Positions 36,288-44,191 of a DNA stretch of 64,000 nucleotides are shown here, one piece after another. The DNA is from Cognatishimia sp. 1_MG-2023 (GTDB taxonomy: Bacteria; Pseudomonadota; Alphaproteobacteria; Rhodobacterales; Rhodobacteraceae). The stretch is from contig NZ_JAUORX010000004.1 in assembly GCF_030548175.1 (NCBI RefSeq), positions 310,001-374,000 of the forward strand. Direction: 5' to 3'. Numbering within the stretch: position 1 is the stretch's first letter; the number at the start of each line of letters is the position of its first letter. Under the pieces are notes generated by a model that had not been told where the DNA came from, did no database searches, and was given only the letters and a program-made list of their open reading frames with translations. The position numbers were made by a program, and so were the translations under genes.

Positions 36288-37013
36288 ATGGCTAAGAAAA
36301 CCGCAAAGAAAAAGACTAAAGCGCCAAAAGAAACGTGGCGCGCGCGGCAAAAGCGGCGCGTACGTCGGATTGCGTTTCGAGGTGCGATTTGGTCTGTGTC
36401 GCTGTTTATCTTTGCCATCTTGATTTTCACGGTTGTGAACCCGCCGATCACTTGGACGATGTATTCTGAGAAGTCGCGACTTGGGCGGTTGGATCACCAA
36501 TGGGTACCGATCGAGGACGTGGCTGACGTGATGTCGCGGGCCGTTGTCGCGGCCGAAGATGCGAATTTCTGCGATCACTGGGGCTTTGACGTAAATGCGA
36601 TCCGGGCGGCGATTGAAGACGGTGCGGGACGCGGTGCGTCGACGATCAGTCAGCAGGTGGTGAAGAACGTGTATCTTTGGCAGGGGCGCAGTTGGGTGCG
36701 GAAGGCATTGGAAACCGGGATTACGCCGGTGATCGAAATGGCTTGGAGCAAACGGCGCATTTTGGAGGTTTACTTGAACGTGGCCGAGTTTGACGAGGGT
36801 GTGTTTGGAATAGAAGCGGCCTCGCGTCATTATTTTGGTGTTGGTCCCGAGGTGCTGTCAGCCAGCCAAGCAGCACGGTTGGCGATGGTGCTTCCTAACC
36901 CCAAGCGGCGTTCGCCCAATGGGTTGAGCAAGGCGCAAACGCGGCGTGCGGCGTCCATTATGGATGGGGCTGCGACCATTGCGAGAGACGGGCGCGCCCG
37001 CTGTTTTGAGTAA
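36288..37013 (+). CDS. mtgA: Monofunctional peptidoglycan transglycosylase
   Basis: 241-residue inner-membrane glycosyltransferase (GT51) that polymerises lipid II into glycan strands. A lysine/arginine-rich cytoplasmic start (1-31) precedes one transmembrane helix at about 32-52. The catalytic glutamate E90 is in AAEDANF, and the second motif GASTISQQVVKN is at 116-127. No transpeptidase domain follows, so it is the monofunctional type. The neighbouring fzlA-like gene is also a division/envelope gene. Confidence 0.95.
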   Translation: MAKKTAKKKTKAPKETWRARQKRRVRRIAFRGAIWSVSLFIFAILIFTVVNPPITWTMYSEKSRLGRLDHQWVPIEDVADVMSRAVVAAEDANFCDHWGFDVNAIRAAIEDGAGRGASTISQQVVKNVYLWQGRSWVRKALETGITPVIEMAWSKRRILEVYLNVAEFDEGVFGIEAASRHYFGVGPEVLSASQAARLAMVLPNPKRRSPNGLSKAQTRRAASIMDGAATIARDGRARCFE

Positions 37014-37102
37014 GAATACGCCGAGCTGACAGCAATCGCTTGTTGAAACCTGCGGGGGAATTCGGCAATTAGGATGAAACTTCTTAAAATATTGGTTCTG
37101 TA

Positions 37103-37768
37103 ATGGCTCGTTTGTTCCATGTTCCCCTATCGCCCTATTGTCGCAAAGTGCGTCTTAGCCTTGCTGAGAAAAAGATTGAATGCGAGTTGGTGGAAGAGCG
37201 GTACTGGGAGCAAGACCCGGACTTTCTGCGCCGCAACCCAGCGGGCAAGGTGCCCGTTCTAAAGTTGGATACGCAGACGATGGCCGAAAGTGCCGCGATC
37301 TGTGAGTACTTGGAAGAGGCCTATCCAGAGCCATCCTTGATGCCGAAAGGTGCAGAAGCACGGTATGAGGTACGTCGGTTGGTGAGTTGGTTTGATGACA
37401 AGTTTCATCACGAGGTGACCAGCAAGCTGCTGTATGAGCGGGTGAACAAGAAGGTTCAAGGCTCTGGCTATCCGGACAGTAAAAACGTGAAGGCCGGCGC
37501 CAAGGCGATTAAGTATCATTTGGACTATATGGCGTGGTTGTTGGATCATCGTCGTTGGTTGGCGGGTGATCAGATGACCTTGGCTGATTTTGCGGCCGCG
37601 GCGCATTTGTCGTGCTTGGATTATATCAGTGATGTGGATTGGAACCGATCCGAAGCGGTGAAAGATTGGTACGCCAAGATTAAGTCGCGGCCTGCGTTCC
37701 GGTCCATTCTCGCGGATCAAGTGCCGGGCTTTCCGCCGCCTCCGCATTACGCCGATCTGGATTTCTGA
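37103..37768 (+). CDS. fzlA: GST-like protein, probably FzlA (FtsZ-binding)
   Basis: 221-residue glutathione-S-transferase-fold protein with the N-terminal SPYCRKVRLSL (C13). I assign FzlA, the alphaproteobacterial GST homologue that curves FtsZ filaments and sets the constriction rate. The reasons are a tryptophan at W35 in the position known to matter in Caulobacter FzlA, the terminal PPPHYADLDF tail ending in DLDF, and adjacency to queG, which I recall as frequent for fzlA. A plain GST remains the alternative. Followed by repeat copy b. Confidence 0.72.
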   Translation: MARLFHVPLSPYCRKVRLSLAEKKIECELVEERYWEQDPDFLRRNPAGKVPVLKLDTQTMAESAAICEYLEEAYPEPSLMPKGAEARYEVRRLVSWFDDKFHHEVTSKLLYERVNKKVQGSGYPDSKNVKAGAKAIKYHLDYMAWLLDHRRWLAGDQMTLADFAAAAHLSCLDYISDVDWNRSEAVKDWYAKIKSRPAFRSILADQVPGFPPPPHYADLDF

Positions 37769-37780
37769 TAGGGTATCGGA

Positions 37781-37850
37781 GGGGGCTGTCTGCCCCCTCT
37801 TGGCCATTCTGGCCAATTCACCCCCGAAGGTATTTTGGTCAAGAAAAAGG
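37781..37850 (+). repeat. Intergenic repeat copy b, long form
   Basis: Begins 12 bases after the fzlA stop: GGGGGC-TGTCT-GCCCCC-TCTT, then TGGCCA-TTC-TGGCCA, then AATTCACCCCCGAAGG and the tail TATTTTGGTCAAGAAAAAGG. The tail runs into the start region of queG and supplies its AAAAAGGA ribosome site. Copy c has the same three-part order. Confidence 0.78.
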
Positions 37851-37858
37851 ACGCGGTT

Positions 37859-38902
37859 GTGGATTTGAAGGCGCGGTTGGTGGCAGAGGCTGAGGCGGTT
37901 GGGTTTGACCTGTGCCGTATCTGTCGCCCGGATTCTGTGCCGCAGGTTCCTGCCGGATTGGGTGGTTTTCTAGAGGCTGGATATCACGGGCAGATGGGTT
38001 GGTTGGCGGAGCGCGTGCATTGGCGATCTGATCCGGCCGCGTTGTGGCCCGAAGCGCGGTCGGTGATCATGTTGGGGGAAAGCTATACGCCTGAGCATGA
38101 TCCGACGGATGTGCATGGGATGGCGGATCGCGGGGCGATCTCGGTTTATGCGCAGAACAAAGATTACCATGATTTGGTGAAGAAGCGCCTGAAGCGATTG
38201 GCGCGGTGGTTGATTGCCGAGACGGGTGACGCGACGCAGGTTAAGGTGTTTGTTGACACTGCGCCGGTGCCGGAGAAACCGTTGGGGCAGGCTGCTGGTC
38301 TGGGTTGGCAGGGGAAACATACCAATTTGGTGAGCCGGGACTTGGGGTCTTGGTTCTTTATTGGATCGGTGTTTACGACCGTTGAATTAGAGACTGATCC
38401 AGCTGAAATTGATCATTGTGGTTCGTGTCGGTCGTGTTTGGATGCTTGCCCAACGGGGGCGTTTCCTGCGCCTAACCAGATTGATGCGCGGCGGTGCATT
38501 TCCTATCTGACGATTGAACATCATGGCCCGGTGGATGAAGAGCTGCGGCCGATGTTGGGCAATCGGATTTATGGCTGTGATGATTGTTTGGCTGCCTGTC
38601 CGTGGAACAAGTTTGCCGTTGAGGCGCGTGAAGTGCGGTACCATGCGCGCGATGAATTGGTGGCGCCACCGTTGGCTGAGCTAGCGGCGTTGGATGATGC
38701 CGCGTTTCGGGCGAAGTTTTCGGGATCGCCGATCAAGCGCATTGGGCGCAATCGCTTTGTGCGCAATGTGTTGTATGCGATGGGAAACTCGGGGATTGGC
38801 CGCTATGTGCCGCAGGTCGAAGCGCTAGCTATGGATACGGACGAGACCGTGGCGGATGCTGCGCGCTGGGCGTTGCGGCGCCTGAAAGACGCCGCAGCCT
38901 AG
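37859..38902 (+). CDS. queG: Epoxyqueuosine reductase
   Basis: Cobalamin- and iron-sulfur-dependent enzyme performing the last step of queuosine synthesis in tRNA. From the GTG at 37859 it has 347 residues. The general acid D133 lies in [11 protein letters not shown]. The ferredoxin-like cysteines are C187, C190, C193, C197 and C240, C243, C247. A HEAT-like C-terminal helix pair follows. The start is chosen by AAAAAGGA seven bases upstream; a TTG at 37835 lies inside repeat copy b. Gap to msrA is four bases (convergent). Confidence 0.95.
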   Translation: MDLKARLVAEAEAVGFDLCRICRPDSVPQVPAGLGGFLEAGYHGQMGWLAERVHWRSDPAALWPEARSVIMLGESYTPEHDPTDVHGMADRGAISVYAQNKDYHDLVKKRLKRLARWLIAETGDATQVKVFVDTAPVPEKPLGQAAGLGWQGKHTNLVSRDLGSWFFIGSVFTTVELETDPAEIDHCGSCRSCLDACPTGAFPAPNQIDARRCISYLTIEHHGPVDEELRPMLGNRIYGCDDCLAACPWNKFAVEAREVRYHARDELVAPPLAELAALDDAAFRAKFSGSPIKRIGRNRFVRNVLYAMGNSGIGRYVPQVEALAMDTDETVADAARWALRRLKDAAA

Positions 38903-38906
38903 AGTT

Positions 38907-39407
38907 TTATCCGCTGCGTTTTGGGAGAACCCAATCTGGGCGCGGGAAGTGGCAGGTGTAGCCGCCTTTGTTCTTTTCCAGATAGTCCTGGTGGTAATCC
39001 TCGGCTTCCCAGAAATCGCTGACCGGTTCGACTTCGGTCACGACTTTGCCGGGCCAAAGGCCAGAGGCATCGACATCTGCGATGGTGTCCAGGGCCACGG
39101 CTTTTTGCGTGTCGTCAACGTAGTAGATCGCTGAGCGATAGGATGTGCCAACATCGTTGCCTTGGCGGTTCACGGTGGTTGGATCGTGGATCTGAAAGAA
39201 GAATTCCAGAATGTTGCGATAAGTGGTTTGGTCGGGATCAAAGGTGATCTCGATCCCTTCTGCGTGGGTGCCATGGTCGCGATAGGTCGCGTTTGGGACG
39301 TCACCGCCGGTGTAACCGACGCGCGTTGTCAGCACGCCTTTTTGGCGGCGGATCAGGTCTTCCATGCCCCAGAAACAGCCGCCTGCAAGTACTGCGCGTT
39401 CGCTCAT
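38907..39407 (-). CDS. msrA: Peptide methionine-S-sulfoxide reductase
   Basis: 166-residue enzyme reducing the S-epimer of methionine sulfoxide in proteins. The catalytic C11 is in the invariant GCFWG, with [15 protein letters not shown] and YHQDYLEKN further on. A second cysteine (YTCHF) near the end can act in recycling. No signal peptide, so cytosolic. Its ATG overlaps the msrB stop as ATGA, so both epimers are handled by one coupled transcript. Confidence 0.96.
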   Translation of the reverse strand: MSERAVLAGGCFWGMEDLIRRQKGVLTTRVGYTGGDVPNATYRDHGTHAEGIEITFDPDQTTYRNILEFFFQIHDPTTVNRQGNDVGTSYRSAIYYVDDTQKAVALDTIADVDASGLWPGKVVTEVEPVSDFWEAEDYHQDYLEKNKGGYTCHFPRPDWVLPKRSG

Positions 39408-39847
39408 GAGATGTCCTCTACTTGGTTAAGATAGGCTGCGTAGCCTTCGGCCTCCATGTCGTCACGATGGACGAAACGTAGAGAGGCAGAGTTAATGCAA
39501 TAGCGTAGGCCGCCGCGATCTGCGGGACCGTCTGGAAAGACGTGACCAAGGTGGCTGTCGCCGTGTTTTGAGCGCACTTCGACCCGCACCATGCCGTGAG
39601 TGGAATCATGGTGTTCCGTGACATTGTCGATGGGCTTGGTAAAGCTGGGCCAGCCGCAGCCGGATTCGTATTTGTCAGAACTGGCAAACAGCGGTTCGCC
39701 TGAAACGACATCGACGTAAATGCCCGGTTCTTTGTTTTTCAACAATTTACCCGTGCCCGGACGTTCAGTGCCGTTTTCCTGCGTGACCCAGAATTGTTCG
39801 TCGGTCAGCGTTTGGATGACGTCGGGATCTTTGCGATATTGGCTCAC
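39404..39847 (-). CDS. msrB: Peptide methionine-R-sulfoxide reductase
   Basis: 147-residue partner of MsrA for the R-epimer. The catalytic C117 is in [11 protein letters not shown] and the likely resolving C64 in SGCGWPSF. These are the only two cysteines, so the two CxxC pairs that bind structural zinc in many MsrB proteins are absent; this is the zinc-free variant. It is cytosolic and upstream of msrA in a two-gene operon. Confidence 0.96.
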   Translation of the reverse strand: MSQYRKDPDVIQTLTDEQFWVTQENGTERPGTGKLLKNKEPGIYVDVVSGEPLFASSDKYESGCGWPSFTKPIDNVTEHHDSTHGMVRVEVRSKHGDSHLGHVFPDGPADRGGLRYCINSASLRFVHRDDMEAEGYAAYLNQVEDIS

Positions 39848-39943
39848 ATTGGGTCTCCGTTCTTGGTTGCGGTCTCTATTAGATGGAGCGCGCGCGGGGA
39901 ATTCAAATGGTTATTACATGCGGCTGACATAGGCGTGATTGGG

Positions 39944-40696
39944 CTAGCTGCGCAAGGCTGGAAGGCCGACGCCGGTGCTGTCAAATCCGCCATCTGCTGC
40001 GATGGTTTGGCCGGTGACATAGCTGGCCTTGTCAGAGCAGAGGAAGGTGATGACTTCGCCGATTTCGGATTCTGTGCCGTAACGGTTTAGCGGTAGTGCG
40101 TCGTGGTAAGCATCAATGATCTCTTGGCTGTGGACGGCCATGGCGAGTTTTGTGCGCACGGGTCCGGGGCAGACACAGTTGGCACGGATGCCGAATTCGC
40201 CGAGTTCGGCGGCCTGTTGTTTGGTGAATTGAATGACGGCAGCTTTGGAGGTGCCATAAGCTAAACGCAATGTGGAGGCACGCAGACCAGAGATTGAGGC
40301 GATGTTGACGAAGGCGCCGCTGGTTTCTTTGAGGGCTTCCGTGGTGGCTTGAGACACAAGAAAAACGCCATCAAGGTTTGTTTGCATCACGCGGCGCCAC
40401 ATGGCGAAATCTGTGTCTTGGATGGGACCGAATTCCGCGATGCCAGCGTTGTTTACCACGGCGTCTATGCGGCCAAAGTGGGATTTGACCCGGGCGACCA
40501 TGTCGGTGACGGATTGTGGGTCTGAAACATCACAATATACAGGTAGGGCGTTTTCGACTGTGGCTGCGGCTGCGGTTAGTTCTGCTTCGTCGCGGTCAAT
40601 CATGGCGACGTGCCAGCCTTGGGCTGCGAACAGTTTGGTTGTCGCGAGACCGATGCCTCGCGCGGCACCGGTGATGAGTGCGATTTTATGTGCCAT
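39944..40696 (-). CDS. Short-chain dehydrogenase/reductase
   Basis: 250-residue classical SDR. TGAARGIG at 9-16 binds the nucleotide, D34 after the second strand favours NAD(H), NNAG is at 82-85, and the catalytic set is S134, Y147 and K151 (YGTSK). The C-terminus has the usual TGQTIAADGGF. The substrate is not identifiable. It stands alone, with no obvious pathway partner among its neighbours. Confidence 0.9.
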   Translation of the reverse strand: MAHKIALITGAARGIGLATTKLFAAQGWHVAMIDRDEAELTAAAATVENALPVYCDVSDPQSVTDMVARVKSHFGRIDAVVNNAGIAEFGPIQDTDFAMWRRVMQTNLDGVFLVSQATTEALKETSGAFVNIASISGLRASTLRLAYGTSKAAVIQFTKQQAAELGEFGIRANCVCPGPVRTKLAMAVHSQEIIDAYHDALPLNRYGTESEIGEVITFLCSDKASYVTGQTIAADGGFDSTGVGLPALRS

Positions 40697-40753
40697 GTGG
40701 CCCTCCCTCTTTTCAGAAGGAGTGACACATCATTTCAGTTGCGGCAACGTTGG

Positions 40754-41158
40754 TTACGCTGTGGCCGCGTTTAGGGCGGAATCCATCAAAGCTTTGATCT
40801 GAGATTTGCTTGTGCCAGCCACGATACGCCCGAGTTCCTTATCGCCTTTGATGGCGACGAGTGTGGAGCGGCGCGGGATTCTCATGTCTTTGACCAAATC
40901 GGAGTTGCCATATTGATCCCAATCAACGGCGATAAAGACGATGTTGGCGTCATAGGCCGGGTTTGCCTTTTTCAATGCATCAATGACGCGTTCCTGCGCT
41001 TTGCAGGTGGAGCACCAGCTGGCCTTGAAATCGAGGAAAACAGTGTCGCCTGCTGCGAGGTGTTTTTTGACGAGGCCGGGTGTGTAGTCTGCGGCGGCAA
41101 AGCTGATGCTGGGCAGCGAGGCGGCTGCCGCGAGGGCAAGAAATGAGCGACGTTTCAT
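40754..41158 (-). CDS. Periplasmic thioredoxin-like protein
   Basis: 134-residue thioredoxin-fold protein with an N-terminal export signal (about 1-21, AxA-type site) and an active site CSTC (C49, C52). It lies 12 bases downstream of ccdA in the same operon, so CcdA is the probable electron donor that keeps it reduced. It resembles the C-terminal domain of DsbD and could reduce disulfides or cytochrome-c thiols. Its client is unknown. Confidence 0.86.
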   Translation of the reverse strand: MKRRSFLALAAAASLPSISFAAADYTPGLVKKHLAAGDTVFLDFKASWCSTCKAQERVIDALKKANPAYDANIVFIAVDWDQYGNSDLVKDMRIPRRSTLVAIKGDKELGRIVAGTSKSQIKALMDSALNAATA

Positions 41159-41170
41159 ACGAGATACTCC

Positions 41171-41884
41171 TTACAAAGAGACAGAGAGGTCAACAAGCCA
41201 AGCCGGCATGTGATCGAGTAGCCAGCCCTCGGCATAGTGATGTAGTTGGAAAAAGAGCATCGCGCCGACGGCAATAAAGACGATGCCCATGATGGGGCGC
41301 GAGGCTTTGGCGATTTTACGCATGGCGGCTTGGCGGCGTTGTAATGCGCTGCGGGCCCCGTAGCCGAGGGCCAATACGATGGTTGAAACGCCAAAGGCAA
41401 AGGCCACCATGATGGCGGATGCAAAGCCGAGGTTTTCGCCTTGGCTGGCAAGAGAAATTGCGCCGCCTAGGGTTGGGCCAACGCAGGGGCTCCAGACTGC
41501 GCCAAGCAGTAGGCCGCCGATGAATTGGCCCCGTAAGGTGGCGCGATCAACGGTGTCGAGCTGGCTATCGGCGCGGGTGGCGACACCTGCGGTTGCGGTT
41601 TGAAACGCGGATGAGGCACGAGGCACTAAGAGCACGATACCGAAAACGATCATCACAAGAGCACCGGCGCGCGAAATGTCGTCCACAGATAGGCCAACGG
41701 CGTGGCCGAATGCGGTGACGGTTACACCGAGAATAACAAAAGACAGACTGAGGCCTGCAGCGACGGCTAGCGGGCCGTGGCGACTGGCGTTTAGGGAAGT
41801 TGCCAAGACGATGGGCAGCACCGGCAAAACGCAGGGGTTGATTAAGGTGAGCAAACCTGCGGCATATGCAAAAATCAGTTCCAT
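41171..41884 (-). CDS. ccdA: CcdA-type transmembrane electron transporter
   Basis: 237-residue polytopic protein with about six hydrophobic helices. It carries two membrane-embedded cysteines in the conserved NPCVLP (C18) and SPCVGP (C134) motifs. CcdA passes electrons from cytosolic thioredoxin to periplasmic thioredoxin-fold partners; the adjacent gene encodes just such a protein. Together they form a split DsbD. No cytochrome-c maturation genes are nearby, so another periplasmic target is possible. Confidence 0.9.
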   Translation of the reverse strand: MELIFAYAAGLLTLINPCVLPVLPIVLATSLNASRHGPLAVAAGLSLSFVILGVTVTAFGHAVGLSVDDISRAGALVMIVFGIVLLVPRASSAFQTATAGVATRADSQLDTVDRATLRGQFIGGLLLGAVWSPCVGPTLGGAISLASQGENLGFASAIMVAFAFGVSTIVLALGYGARSALQRRQAAMRKIAKASRPIMGIVFIAVGAMLFFQLHHYAEGWLLDHMPAWLVDLSVSL

Positions 41885-41961
41885 ATGCGCAAGATGCCGA
41901 ATTAATGGGGTTTTGTCATGGTGTAGCTTTTGATGCGTCGATCAACATTGCGTGTGAGTAA

Positions 41962-42037
41962 GGGGGCGCTGCCCCCTCTTTGCTGGGAAATTGCATTTCC
42001 CTGCAATTCACCCCCGGAGTATTTTTGGAAAGATAAA
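41962..42037 (+). repeat. Intergenic repeat copy c, long form
   Basis: GGGGGC-GCT-GCCCCC-TCTTT, then GGGAAAT-TGC-ATTTCCC, then CAATTCACCCCCGGAG and the variant tail TATTTTTGGAAAGATAAAA. It lies between the divergent ccdA and molybdopterin-enzyme genes. This is the only copy that does not follow a gene end in the same orientation. Confidence 0.75.
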
Positions 42038-42131
42038 ATTGGTTTGGTATAAATGTTCAATTTTGGATATTTTTGATGAACCTATTTGGCGCTAGTCTGG
42101 CGTGTCTTTGGTTTGAAAAAATGAGATTGCC

Positions 42132-44141
42132 ATGTCGTTTGACGTATTGCCCAGTGTTTGTCCGTTAGATTGCCCGGATACTTGTAGCCTGTCGGTCGAG
42201 GTGAATGCGGGTGAAATCACGCGTGTGCGTGGATCGGATGCGAACCCCTATACCGGTGGTGTGATCTGCAACAAGGTGGCGCGTTCTTATGTAGATTTCG
42301 TGCATGGGGAGCGGCGCTTGCGGTATCCGATGCGGCGGGTTGATGGCGCGTTTGTGCAGATCAGTTGGGATCAGGCGTTGGATTTGGTCTATGACGGGTT
42401 TTCTAAGGCGATTACGGCGCATGGACCTGAGGCTGTTCTGCCATTGAATTATGCGGGGCCTCATGGGGAGTTGGCCGGTGGGTCGATGGATCGACGTTTC
42501 TTTAACCGGTTGGGTGCCAGTGATTTGGATCGCGGCCCACTTTGCGGTGGCGTGCGTGGTGCGGCCTATTCGAGCCTATATGGTGCGGCGCCGGGGATGC
42601 CGCCACAGCAGGTGTTGCACAGTGATCTTGTTATCATTTGGGGGAACAATGTGACGGTGTCGAACCTGCATTTCACGCGGGTTCTGAAAGAGGCGCGGCA
42701 CAATGGAGCGAAGGTGGTTGTGATTGACCCCAAGCGGATCAAGCAAGCACAGCAGTGTGATTTGTTTCTGCAGATAAAGCCGGGGACGGATGTTGTGCTA
42801 GGTTTAGCCTTGGCCGCAGCGCTTGAGGCGCGAGGCGCATTGGACCACGCGTTTATGTATGATTGGGTTTTGGGTGCAGATGATTATCTGGATCATGCGC
42901 GGCAGTATGGCGTGCAGGATGTGGTGGAATTGTGCGGGATTTCTGCGGCAGACTTTGACACGTTGCTTGATTGGATCAGTTCAGCGCAAACGATGGCGAC
43001 GTCGGTTGGTGTGGGGATAGAACGTAGCGCATCCGGTGGTGCGGCGTTGCGCGCGGCAATGGCGCTGAATGCATTGACGGGGCAGCATGGCCGTTTGGGG
43101 GCCGGGATCGTTGCAAAATCTGGTGGGCATGTCACGAAGACCTCGGCCAAATTGCAGAGCGACCATTTGCGGGCTGTGCCTGCGCGGGTGTTCAACATCT
43201 TGGATGTGAGCAAGGTTTTGTTGGATCAAGAACAAGAGACGCCGATCAAAGCTGTGATGATCTACAACCACAATCCCGTGGCGACGCATCCGGATCAGGT
43301 GCAAATGATCAAGGCCTTGTCTCAGGATGATGTGTTTGTGGTTGGCTGTGATGTGGTGATGACGGATTCAATGGCATTGTGTGATGTAATTTTGCCAGCG
43401 GCGAGCCATTTCGAACATGACGACATTTTTGGGGCCTATGGGCAGAACTATGTACAACGCGCCGCGCCGGTGATCGCGCCGGTTGGAGAGAGCCTACCGA
43501 ATACGGAAATCTTTCGTCGATTGGCGGCGCGGTTTGGGTTTGATGAACCTGAATTTGCGGTCAGTGACGTTCAGTTGATGGATGAGGCTATGGCTGATCT
43601 AGGTATCGCGCCGAGCGACGTGCCGGTAGATCAAGCGCTGGAAATGGGCGGTGTTGCGGGGGCGGAGAATATTCTTTGCGATACGGTTAAGCCGCAGACA
43701 CCATCCGGTCGAATAGAGCTATTTTCGGCTGAGTTAGAGACTGAATTTTCTGCTGGATTGCCGATGTATCAGCCGGTGGATAGTGATCTTCCTTTGATGC
43801 TGGTTACGCCATCTTCGGACAAGCGGATCAATGCGACGTTCGGGGGAAGCCCGGCCTCGATTGGCAGCGAAACCTTGGAGATGCACCCAGAGGATGCTGC
43901 TGTACGCGGGTTAGAAAATGGGGCTGAGGTGGTCATTTGGAATGACTTGGCAGAGGTTTCAGCGCGGGTGCAGGTCTCTGAGGCGATGCAGCCCGGGGTG
44001 GTTTACCTACCCAAGGGTGCGTGGCGGGAGACAAGTGCAACAGGGCTAACCGTGAATGCGCTGATCTCATCCAGTAGCCGGTGCGATCTGATTAAGGGTG
44101 CGGCCTATAACGATACATTTGTGGATGTTCGGGCTAGGTAA
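42132..44141 (+). CDS. Molybdopterin oxidoreductase, DMSO-reductase family
   Basis: 669-residue Mo-bisMGD enzyme. An N-terminal [4Fe-4S] site uses C10, C14, C18 and C46 (CPLDCPDTC...ICNK). C138 (GPLCGG) is a candidate Mo ligand. The C-terminal molybdopterin dinucleotide domain (about 560-669) is complete. No Tat signal is present, so it is cytosolic. No ferredoxin, electron-transfer or membrane subunit and no FdhD lies alongside. The substrate is unknown; the family includes formate dehydrogenase-like and YoaE-like proteins. Confidence 0.88.
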   Translation: MSFDVLPSVCPLDCPDTCSLSVEVNAGEITRVRGSDANPYTGGVICNKVARSYVDFVHGERRLRYPMRRVDGAFVQISWDQALDLVYDGFSKAITAHGPEAVLPLNYAGPHGELAGGSMDRRFFNRLGASDLDRGPLCGGVRGAAYSSLYGAAPGMPPQQVLHSDLVIIWGNNVTVSNLHFTRVLKEARHNGAKVVVIDPKRIKQAQQCDLFLQIKPGTDVVLGLALAAALEARGALDHAFMYDWVLGADDYLDHARQYGVQDVVELCGISAADFDTLLDWISSAQTMATSVGVGIERSASGGAALRAAMALNALTGQHGRLGAGIVAKSGGHVTKTSAKLQSDHLRAVPARVFNILDVSKVLLDQEQETPIKAVMIYNHNPVATHPDQVQMIKALSQDDVFVVGCDVVMTDSMALCDVILPAASHFEHDDIFGAYGQNYVQRAAPVIAPVGESLPNTEIFRRLAARFGFDEPEFAVSDVQLMDEAMADLGIAPSDVPVDQALEMGGVAGAENILCDTVKPQTPSGRIELFSAELETEFSAGLPMYQPVDSDLPLMLVTPSSDKRINATFGGSPASIGSETLEMHPEDAAVRGLENGAEVVIWNDLAEVSARVQVSEAMQPGVVYLPKGAWRETSATGLTVNALISSSSRCDLIKGAAYNDTFVDVRAR

Positions 44142-44191
44142 ATCGGAATAGGTTATTTGTAGGAAAATAACCTGAACAAACAGACCAATTT

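Noticed and set aside
36156-36830. 224-residue minus-strand open frame
   Set aside because: Antisense to mtgA and biased to Arg/His/Pro; no ribosome site or recognisable motif.
37259-37816. 185-residue minus-strand open frame
   Set aside because: Antisense to the FzlA-like gene, whose motifs and length are convincing.
44142-44191. Terminator or operator between the molybdoenzyme and the MocR gene
   Set aside because: The 50 bases contain short AT-rich repeats (AATAGGTTATTT, AAAATAACCT), suggestive of a MocR-type site, but too short and degenerate to call.
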